12,495 nt of DNA, taken from an uncultured Clostridia bacterium. Its GTDB lineage: Bacteria > Bacillota > Clostridia > Christensenellales > UBA1242. The notes beneath the pieces are model-generated. The model ran no database searches and was not told the origin of the DNA. It saw nothing but the letters and a program-made list of their open reading frames with translations. This document shows, in pieces, positions 7,532 through 12,495 of the stretch. Every line of letters starts with the position of its first letter. Position 1 is the first letter of the stretch. Where the stretch lies: assembly GCA_947384015.1 (NCBI GenBank), contig CANDFN010000026.1, forward strand, positions 1-12,495, written 5' to 3'. The translations under genes and the position numbers were made by a program.

Positions 7532-9400
7532 ATGTCAATCAATATCTTAGATAGCATGATTATTAACCGTATTTCTGCAGGAGAAGTTGTAGAAAGTCCT
7601 TTTTCTATTGTAAAAGAACTTATTGATAACTCTATTGATGCAGGAGCAGATAAAATTAACATAGAAATAATTGGCGGTGGTATTGATAAAATTATTGTAA
7701 AAGATAATGGTAAAGGAATTGACCATGCTGATATAGAAAAAGCATTTTTACCTCATGCAACTAGTAAAATTAAAGATTTAATGGATTTAGAAGAAATTAA
7801 AACATTAGGTTTTAGGGGAGAAGCATTAGCAAGTATTTCAAACGTAAGCCAAACAATTTTAACAACAAAAACAAAAATTAGCGATTGTGCTTATACCATT
7901 GAAGTTGATGGTGGTAATTTTGGTAAGGTTTCTGCAACAACAAGCGAGAATGGAACAAAAATTGAAGTAAACAATTTGTTTTACAACACTCCTGCAAGAA
8001 GAAAGTTCTTAAAAAAACCTAAACAAGAAGAAACTAAAATTACAGACATTATTTCAAGATATATATTAGCTCATCCTAATATTACATTTAAATATTCAGC
8101 AGATGGTAAAGTTGTTTATCAAACTGTAGGCAATAATTTAATTGACGCAATATACTGTGTATATGGCGCTGAATTAGCACAGAATATGATGCCTGTTGAA
8201 AAAACAGTAGGCAATATAAGTTTAACAGGTTATGTATCTAAAATAGGCTTTAGCAAACCTAATACAACATATCAAACTCTTATGGTAAATAACAGATATG
8301 TTATAGACGAAATAGTTTCAAAAGCAGTGTATATGGCTAATGAAGAATATTTAATGACTAGGCAATTCCCTGTTTATGTTTTAAATTTAACAATGCCTGC
8401 AACAGATGTTGATGTAAATGTTCATCCAAGTAAAATTAACATTAAATTTGAAAATCCAAGCAGAATTTACGACTTAGTATACACAGCTGTTCGCTCTGCA
8501 ATATATAAAGCAATTAGCCCAAATGAAAACAAAGTTACAAACACAGAGACTACGGACATTAATAAAAATTTGATACAAACAGATCTTAATAGTTTAAAAG
8601 AAATAGAAGTGGAAGTTTCTCCTTTTAAATCTAAAAGTTTTGAACTTAAACAAGAAGCCTATACTCCAATAACCATGTTTGATTTAAAAGTTGTTCCTCC
8701 AAAAGATGATACTAACAATATTCAACAAACAAAAACCAGCAAAGTAGAAGCGTCTAGCCAAGAAAAAGCTCAAGATGTAGAGTATGTGTCAAAACAAAAT
8801 ACACAATATAAGGATGTTGCCGATTTTGTTGATTTTAGAATAGTTGGTCAATTATTTAAAGAATTCCTTGTTGTTGAAAAAGGTAATAATATGCTACTAA
8901 TAGATTTCCATGCTGGTCATGAAAGATTAAATTATGATAAATTTACAGCTATGGTGCAATCTAGAAACATTATTGTTCAAGATTTATTAGTTCCTTATGT
9001 GCAAGAAATGACTGAACAAGAAGTTTCTTTTATTTTAAGCTTAAAAGAACAGTTATTTGAACTGGGCTTTGATATAGATGGATTTGGCGATAAAAAAATA
9101 ATAATTAATAGCGTTCCAATGCAATTAAAGGACATTAATTTAAAAGCTTTTGTAGACGATTTATTGCATGATATGAAAAATCTACGTCCAACGATGAATA
9201 ATGAAATACGTCATTATTTAATGCAAAAAGCATGTAAATCAAGTGTTCGCGCGGGTATGACTTTAACCGAAATGGAAATAAAAGAATTATTAAAAAATTT
9301 AGATATAAATCATCCAGTTTTACTTTGTCCTCATGGAAGGCCTGTTGTAACAATCATCACAAAAGAACAAATAGAGAAATGGTTTAAACGAATAGTATGA
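7532..9400 (+). CDS. mutL: DNA mismatch repair protein MutL (endonuclease type)
   Basis: MutL links MutS to downstream repair and, in this subfamily, nicks the new strand. It has 622 residues. The N-terminal GHKL ATPase shows KELIDNSIDAGA (Glu29, Asn33), DNGKGI and GFRGEALASI. A poorly conserved polar linker runs from about residue 330 to 425. The C-terminal domain carries the metal-binding set of endonuclease MutLs: Asp458-x-His460 and Glu464 in DFHAGHE, Cys568 in ACKS, and Cys599/His601 in CPHGRP. It also has a sliding-clamp motif, QDLLVP (483-488). Two positions are odd: the usual DQHA is DFHA, and the final Glu of the DQHAxxExxxxE motif is Asp469. The start is set by AGGAG at 7521-7525, 6 nt before the ATG. 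The stop overlaps the miaA start in an ATGA. MutH is not needed by this type, and none is seen in the window. Confidence 0.96.
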   Translation: MSINILDSMIINRISAGEVVESPFSIVKELIDNSIDAGADKINIEIIGGGIDKIIVKDNGKGIDHADIEKAFLPHATSKIKDLMDLEEIKTLGFRGEALASISNVSQTILTTKTKISDCAYTIEVDGGNFGKVSATTSENGTKIEVNNLFYNTPARRKFLKKPKQEETKITDIISRYILAHPNITFKYSADGKVVYQTVGNNLIDAIYCVYGAELAQNMMPVEKTVGNISLTGYVSKIGFSKPNTTYQTLMVNNRYVIDEIVSKAVYMANEEYLMTRQFPVYVLNLTMPATDVDVNVHPSKINIKFENPSRIYDLVYTAVRSAIYKAISPNENKVTNTETTDINKNLIQTDLNSLKEIEVEVSPFKSKSFELKQEAYTPITMFDLKVVPPKDDTNNIQQTKTSKVEASSQEKAQDVEYVSKQNTQYKDVADFVDFRIVGQLFKEFLVVEKGNNMLLIDFHAGHERLNYDKFTAMVQSRNIIVQDLLVPYVQEMTEQEVSFILSLKEQLFELGFDIDGFGDKKIIINSVPMQLKDINLKAFVDDLLHDMKNLRPTMNNEIRHYLMQKACKSSVRAGMTLTEMEIKELLKNLDINHPVLLCPHGRPVVTIITKEQIEKWFKRIV

Positions 9401-10284
9401 ACAAAATAGTAATAATAACCGGGCTTACCGGCACAGGGAAAAGCTCTCTTGCTATAGAAATTGCAAAAAAATATAATGGCGAAATTATCTCTGCAGATAG
9501 TGTGCAAGTATATAAAGGGCTTAATATTGGTAGTGCAAAAGTATCTAAAGTTGAAATGAAAGAGGTTAAGCATCATTTAATAGATGTAAGAAATTTTAAC
9601 GAAAACTATAATGTTGGAGAATTTGTTTGTGAGTGTGAAAAAGCAGTAAAAGACATAATTTCAAGAGGACATCTTCCAATAATAGCTGGTGGAACAGGAT
9701 TATATATTCAAGCTTTAGTAAATGGTTATTCTTTAGGAGACTCTGCAGATAAAGAATTTAGACAAAAACTAGAAAATGAAGCAAAAACAAATGGCAACAT
9801 CTTTGTATGGGAAAAACTAAATAAAATAAATCCAGAGAAAGCCAATTTAGTGCATCCAAACAATTTAAAACGTGTTATTAGATATTTAGAATTAGCGCAA
9901 AATCAAACAACCATGCTAAAACATAGTTTTTTAAACGATTATGAAGTATGCATGGTGGGTATAAGTGAGGGCAGAGAAAGTATTTACAATAAACTAAACT
10001 TGCGTGTAGATAAACTAATTGAACTTGGTTTAGAAAACGAAGTAAAAGGTCTGATAGAACAAGGAGCAAACAAAGAGATGCAGTCTATGACCGCAATAGG
10101 TTATAAAGAGTGGTTTGATTACCTTGAAGGAGAGGTTTCTTACGAAAAAACAATAGAACTTATAAAACAACATACACGCAATTACTGTAAGCGCCAATTA
10201 ACTTTCTTAAAAACCATAAAAGGATTAGATATCTGCAATTTGGAAGAGGCTAAAGAAAAAATTGAGCAATTTATAAAACAATAA
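9397..10284 (+). CDS. miaA: tRNA dimethylallyltransferase (MiaA)
   Basis: MiaA transfers a dimethylallyl group from DMAPP to N6 of A37 in tRNAs reading UNN codons, giving i6A37, which MiaB then methylthiolates. It has 295 residues, within the family range of about 290-320. The P-loop is GLTGTGKS (9-16), followed by ADSVQVYKGLNIGSAK (33-48) with the catalytic Asp34, KHHLIDV near 58-64 and GGTGLYIQAL (98-107). NNLKRVIRYLE (155-165), AIGYKEW and TRNYCKRQLTFLK near the C-terminus complete the family pattern. The P-loop has Leu where most MiaA proteins have Pro (GPT). The ATG overlaps the mutL stop by 4 bp and has no clear Shine-Dalgarno site, so translation is probably coupled to mutL. In Bacillus and many clostridia hfq follows miaA; here ynbB follows directly after 9 bp. 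Confidence 0.96.
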   Translation: MNKIVIITGLTGTGKSSLAIEIAKKYNGEIISADSVQVYKGLNIGSAKVSKVEMKEVKHHLIDVRNFNENYNVGEFVCECEKAVKDIISRGHLPIIAGGTGLYIQALVNGYSLGDSADKEFRQKLENEAKTNGNIFVWEKLNKINPEKANLVHPNNLKRVIRYLELAQNQTTMLKHSFLNDYEVCMVGISEGRESIYNKLNLRVDKLIELGLENEVKGLIEQGANKEMQSMTAIGYKEWFDYLEGEVSYEKTIELIKQHTRNYCKRQLTFLKTIKGLDICNLEEAKEKIEQFIKQ

Positions 10285-10293
10285 AGGATTTTT

Positions 10294-11541
10294 ATGTTAA
10301 AAATAAAAAACGAAACATTAAACTATTTAAACGAGTGTGAAAAAAAATGTCAATCAAAATTTAAAGAAATTGAAGATATTGAGTTTGCTAATCAATTAAA
10401 AGTTCTTAACGCATTTAATGAATGTGGGGTAGAAGCACGTCATTTTATAGGTAGCAGCGGCTATGGACATAACGACATTGGCAAATCAAAAATATGCGAG
10501 GTTTTTGCTAAAATATTTAATACTGAAGACGCCTTTGTAAGCCCATTAATAAGTTGTGGAACAGAAGCTATCAGTCAATCTTTGTTTGGATTGTTGCGAC
10601 CAGGAGATAATATGCTGTGTATTTCTGGAACTCCTTACGATACTCTTAAACAGGTTATTTATGGTGTAAAAGGTAAAAATGTAGGAAGTTTACAAGACTA
10701 TAAAATTGGATACAACGAAGTAGATTTAGTTAATAATAATTTTGACATTCCTTCAATTTTAAAAGCAATAAAAAAACATAAGCCTAAACTTATTTACATC
10801 CAACGTTCACGCGGCTATAGTTTAAGAAATGCTTTAAATATAAATCAAATAAAAAGTGTAATTGCAGAAATAAAGAAAGTTAATACAAAAGTTATTATTA
10901 TGGTTGATAATTGCTATGGCGAATTTACAGAGAAACTAGAGCCTACAGATGTCGGTGCTGATTTAATAGTAGGGTCATTATTAAAAAACATGGGCGGGGG
11001 AATTGCTCCAACCGGTGGTTATATGGCAGGGAAAAGAGAGTTAATTGAATTAATTTCTTACAAGTTTACAAGCCCTGCATTGGGTGTTGATATAGGCTCT
11101 TATGAAGCTGGTTATAAAGCATTTTTTGAAGGAGTGTTTATTTCTCCTCATGTTGTAGCTCAAGCCCTAAAATTAACAGTTTTAGCAAGTGTTGCATTAT
11201 CTAAAATGGGGTATGAAACCACACCAAAAATTGATGATACTTTGGCAGACATTGTATGTTGTATAAATTTTAAAGATAAAAATAAACTTATAAACTTTAC
11301 ACGTGCCATACAATACGCAAGTGCAATAGATAGTAATTCTATGTTGGAAGCAGGCGAAATGGACGGATATGAAGATTTGATTATAATGGCCAGTGGAAGT
11401 TTTAATCAAGGTAGCAGTATAGAATTGAGTTGTGACGGTCCTATGAGAGAACCGTATGCCGCATACTTACAAGGATGCTTAACTTATCAGCACGGCAAAA
11501 TTGGTTTAGCCAATGCTATTCAGTCTATTTGGGCAGAGTAG
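10294..11541 (+). CDS. ynbB: Methionine gamma-lyase family PLP protein ('aluminium resistance protein', YnbB-like)
   Basis: This is a fold-type I PLP-dependent enzyme of the family usually labelled Met_gamma_lyase or aluminium resistance protein, 415 residues long. Visible motifs are ARHFIGSSGYGHNDIG (48-63), SCGTEAIS (87-94), RPGDNML, IQRSRGYSLR (169-178), VDNCYGEF (204-211, Asp205 likely pairing with the pyridine nitrogen), GSLLKNMGGG (227-236, Lys231 the expected PLP lysine), APTGGYMAG and, near the C-terminus, GSSIELSCDGPMREPY. The family is related in sequence to C-S lyases, but its true substrate is not settled and the aluminium name rests on old annotation, so I do not assign a reaction. 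AAGGA at 10284-10288, 5 nt before the ATG, is a good ribosome-binding site. It is the last gene of the operon and is followed about 95 bp later by a terminator. In B. subtilis ynbB also lies downstream of miaA, which supports the symbol. Confidence 0.88.
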   Translation: MLKIKNETLNYLNECEKKCQSKFKEIEDIEFANQLKVLNAFNECGVEARHFIGSSGYGHNDIGKSKICEVFAKIFNTEDAFVSPLISCGTEAISQSLFGLLRPGDNMLCISGTPYDTLKQVIYGVKGKNVGSLQDYKIGYNEVDLVNNNFDIPSILKAIKKHKPKLIYIQRSRGYSLRNALNINQIKSVIAEIKKVNTKVIIMVDNCYGEFTEKLEPTDVGADLIVGSLLKNMGGGIAPTGGYMAGKRELIELISYKFTSPALGVDIGSYEAGYKAFFEGVFISPHVVAQALKLTVLASVALSKMGYETTPKIDDTLADIVCCINFKDKNKLINFTRAIQYASAIDSNSMLEAGEMDGYEDLIIMASGSFNQGSSIELSCDGPMREPYAAYLQGCLTYQHGKIGLANAIQSIWAE

Positions 11542-11636
11542 GTTTTGTTTAATTAACAACTACTAGCAAAAAATTATATACTACCATAACAAACCACACA
11601 GTGATTATTTAATTTACAATTAAAAGGATTTGCTTT

Positions 11637-11669
11637 AAAAGAAGATAAAAATATCTTATCTTCTTTTTT
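11637..11669 (+). terminator. Rho-independent terminator of the miaB operon
   Basis: A perfect 12-bp stem (11637-11648 with 11656-11667) encloses a 7-nt loop and runs into a T-rich tract (TTTTTTATTTTTATA). It lies about 95 nt after the ynbB stop. The stem has only two or three G-C pairs, so it is weak by usual standards. A smaller competing hairpin (AAGATA/TATCTT, 11642-11647 with 11652-11657) shares the same bases. Confidence 0.75.
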
Positions 11670-11699
11670 ATTTTTATATAAAATCTTAATCTTTTAAAT

Positions 11700-11820
11700 T
11701 GTGGACAAAGTGGGGCAGTGTGGAAAGTAGTTTTTATATCTTTGCGCAAAACACTTCTTTTGCGCAAAGATAAAGAGTTGTAGATCCAAAATCTTGTGGA
11801 AAACCTCCAATTTATCCACA
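11700..11820. promoter_or_regulatory. Cluster of four DnaA-box-like sites
   Basis: Against the consensus TTATCCACA the sites are: 11700-11708 (minus strand, TTGTCCACA, one mismatch), 11719-11727 (minus, CTTTCCACA, two mismatches), 11795-11803 (minus, TTTTCCACA, one mismatch) and 11812-11820 (plus, perfect). The last two face each other and form a 7-bp inverted repeat, TTGTGGA/TCCACAA. I see no perfect DnaA box elsewhere in the window. The cluster could be an origin, a DnaA-titrating or regulatory cluster, or a site for another protein with a similar motif. No dnaA, dnaN or rpmH gene is in view, and the flanking genes converge on it, which argues against the main oriC. Confidence 0.5.
11737..11772. 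repeat. Perfect 15-bp inverted repeat with twin TTTGCGCAAA palindromes
   Basis: The arms 11737-11751 and 11758-11772 are exact reverse complements around the 6-nt loop CACTTC. Each arm contains the self-complementary 10-mer TTTGCGCAAA (11741-11750 and 11759-11768), with centres 18 bp apart. No T-tract follows on either strand, so it is not a standard terminator. It lies between the second and third DnaA-like boxes. The element could be a paired binding site for a dimeric protein or a very stable RNA/DNA hairpin. A near copy, TTTGCGTAAA, is at 12122-12131. Confidence 0.9.
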
Positions 11821-11877
11821 ATATATAAAATTATACTATAAAAAGCCAAGATTTCTGCTCATACATGTCAAACCAAC

Positions 11878-11930
11878 TTAATATAATAATGTTTATTAAA
11901 AAATCAATTAATAAATAATAAATTAATAAT
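11878..11930. other. 53-bp A+T block, possible DNA-unwinding element
   Basis: Only two of 53 bases are G or C (11891 and 11905). The block contains repeated TAATAA/AATAAT steps and a 7-bp inverted repeat, TTTATTA/TAATAAA. It starts 57 bp beyond the perfect DnaA box. Such a block beside DnaA boxes is what an unwinding element looks like, but intergenic DNA here is AT-rich throughout, so the function is only inferred. Confidence 0.35.
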
Positions 11931-11938
11931 CCAAGCTT

Positions 11939-11966
11939 TTGACAATACAAACAATCTACTTAATTT
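11939..11966 (+). promoter_or_regulatory. Weak candidate promoter inside the intergenic region
   Basis: A perfect TTGACA (11939-11944) is followed after 16 bp by TAATTT (11961-11966), a poor -10 match. If used, transcription would start near 11973 and meet the hairpin at 12012-12035, giving an RNA of about 60 nt. Confidence 0.2.
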
Positions 11967-12011
11967 AAAATAAAAAACACAGCCATTAATCATGCAATAT
12001 TTTTTATTTTT

Positions 12012-12035
12012 AGATGACCAATTGCTCATCTTTTT
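12012..12035 (+). terminator. Terminator-like hairpin in the intergenic region
   Basis: AGATGA (12012-12017) pairs with TCATCT (12026-12031). Between them is the self-complementary CAATTG flanked by a C-C mismatch, and TTTTT overlaps and follows the second arm. The stem is short. It could end the small putative transcript above or catch read-through from the left. Confidence 0.3.
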
Positions 12036-12214
12036 AATTCAAAATACACGTGAGAGCATTTTGGACAGCCTATTAAGATGCGATTTTAGATGCTGTTTTA
12101 ATTTTATGAGCACATATCATCTTTGCGTAAAAAAAATGAAGGGCTGATATGGAAAACATTTTTAGTAATCAAAAAAACAAATACTTCTTTTACCAAAAGT
12201 TATCAAAGTAAACA

Positions 12215-12244
12215 AAAAAGCGTTATTTAATTTTAACGCTTTTT
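12215..12244 (-). terminator. Bidirectional terminator after serS
   Basis: An 11-bp perfect stem, AAAAAGCGTTA (12215-12225) with TAACGCTTTTT (12234-12244), encloses an 8-nt loop. Read on the minus strand it starts 17 nt after the serS stop and ends in TTTTTTG, the classic layout. Read on the plus strand it also ends in a T run, so it can stop rightward read-through too. Confidence 0.85.
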
Positions 12245-12260
12245 ATATTCATTATAAAAT

Positions 12261-12495
12261 TTATTGTTTTGGAATAATAACTTTTGTTCCGCCCATATAA
12301 TTCCATAAAACCTCTGGTATAGTTACACTACCATCTTTTTGCAAATGATTTTCTATAAATGCAATTAACATTCTTGGTGGCGCTACAACAGTATTATTTA
12401 ATGTATGCGCAAACTGATTTCCTTTTTCTGTTTTATACCTTATTCCCAATCGCCTTGCTTGAGCATCTGTTAAATTACTGCATGAACACACTTCA
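12261..12495 (-). CDS. serS: Seryl-tRNA synthetase, C-terminal fragment (cut by window edge)
   Basis: This is the last 77 residues of a class II aminoacyl-tRNA synthetase that charges tRNA-Ser (and tRNA-Sec where present) with serine. The fragment reads EVCSCSNLTDAQARRLGIRY, then HTLNN, then PPRMLIAFIEN, then DGSVTIPEVLWNYMGG, ending in IIPKQ. This matches the motif-3 end of SerRS, including the Arg of motif 3. Most of the gene, with its N-terminal tRNA-binding coiled coil, is outside the window. The HTLNN-VVAPPR wording differs from the common LNGSGLAVGR seen in many bacterial SerRS proteins, so it may be a divergent SerRS branch. The stop TAA is at 12263-12261, followed by a strong terminator. 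Confidence 0.92.
   Translation of the reverse strand, partial: EVCSCSNLTDAQARRLGIRYKTEKGNQFAHTLNNTVVAPPRMLIAFIENHLQKDGSVTIPEVLWNYMGGTKVIIPKQ

Larger units (their letters stand above)
11542..12260. other. Gene-free intergenic region between ynbB and serS
   Basis: About 720 bp with no convincing protein gene, tRNA or known ncRNA. Reading left to right it holds the operon's 3' end and terminator, a cluster of DnaA-box-like 9-mers around a 15-bp inverted repeat, an almost pure A+T block, a possible small transcription unit ending in a hairpin near 12012-12035, and the serS terminator. Between 12046 and 12150 the sequence is less AT-rich than its surroundings, but I recognise nothing in it. The longest open frames (70 codons on the minus strand at 11609-11821, and 51 codons on the plus strand at 11992-12147) lack ribosome-binding sites and recognisable motifs. 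Confidence 0.8.

Noticed and set aside
11587..11598. Possible fifth DnaA box (CAAACCACA) before the terminator
   Set aside because: It has three mismatches to the consensus and lies on the far side of the operon terminator; too weak to count.
11609..11821. 70-codon minus-strand frame across the DnaA-box cluster
   Set aside because: It starts with TTG, has no Shine-Dalgarno site, covers the terminator and inverted repeat, and its translation looks like non-coding sequence.
11700..11930. Calling this region the chromosomal oriC
   Set aside because: The boxes and A+T block fit, but the flanking genes converge on it, no dnaA, dnaN or rpmH is in view and no clear DnaA-trio repeat adjoins the boxes. 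It is kept as a DnaA-box cluster only.
11992..12147. 51-codon plus-strand frame beginning MQYFLFLDDQ, in the gene-free region
   Set aside because: It has no ribosome-binding site or recognisable motif and runs through the terminator-like hairpin. An open frame of this length is expected about once by chance in 720 bp of such DNA over six frames.
12075..12164. Short minus-strand frame starting MFSISALHFF
   Set aside because: It has fewer than 30 codons and no ribosome-binding site; nothing separates it from chance.
11542..12260. tRNA, CRISPR array, insertion sequence, dif or parS site
   Set aside because: I looked for cloverleaf ends, regularly spaced repeats, transposase frames with terminal repeats and the known dif/parS consensus, and found none.

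Overview
The window is AT-rich DNA (roughly 30% G+C by eye) that uses the standard bacterial code: TGA, TAG and TAA all end genes. The gene set and order point to an uncultured or little-studied low-GC Firmicute, probably of the Clostridia. The evidence is a miaB-mutS-mutL-miaA-ynbB cluster resembling that of Bacillus and Clostridium, an endonuclease-type MutL, and the Firmicute 'methionine gamma-lyase family / aluminium resistance' protein. I cannot name the species. Nothing in the coding part looks recently transferred.

Layout. (1) 1-1307, + strand: the last three quarters of glmS, cut by the window edge. (2) 1309-3561, - strand: a class A penicillin-binding protein (glycosyltransferase plus transpeptidase), convergent with glmS with one base between the stop codons. 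Both genes serve the cell wall: GlmS makes glucosamine-6-P for UDP-GlcNAc, and the PBP polymerises and cross-links peptidoglycan. (3) 3562-3648: an 87-bp divergent promoter region. It holds a near-consensus sigma-A promoter (TTGAAA-17 bp-TATAAT) placed so that transcription would start on the A of the miaB ATG. (4) 3649-11541, + strand: a tight five-gene operon, miaB-mutS-mutL-miaA-ynbB, with junctions of -17, +9, -4 and +9 bp. MiaA and MiaB are successive enzymes making ms2i6A at position 37 of tRNAs. MutS and MutL are the mismatch-recognition and matchmaker/nuclease pair. YnbB is a PLP enzyme of unsettled function. A terminator follows at 11637-11669. (5) 11542-12260: about 720 bp with no convincing gene. 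(6) 12261-12495, - strand: the C-terminal end of serS, with a bidirectional terminator after it.

The most unusual part is the gene-free region. Within 121 bp (11700-11820) it has four DnaA-box-like 9-mers, one of them perfect. In the middle of these is a perfect 15-bp inverted repeat containing two copies of the self-palindrome TTTGCGCAAA, 18 bp apart. A 53-bp block that is almost pure A+T begins about 57 bp further on, and an imperfect third copy of the palindrome lies about 350 bp away. This resembles a replication-origin or DnaA-titration element, but the flanking genes point towards it, which is not what one expects at a main chromosomal origin. The second point of interest is the apparent absence of a 5' leader on miaB (and perhaps on the divergent PBP gene), while mutS, mutL and ynbB inside the operon have ordinary Shine-Dalgarno sites.
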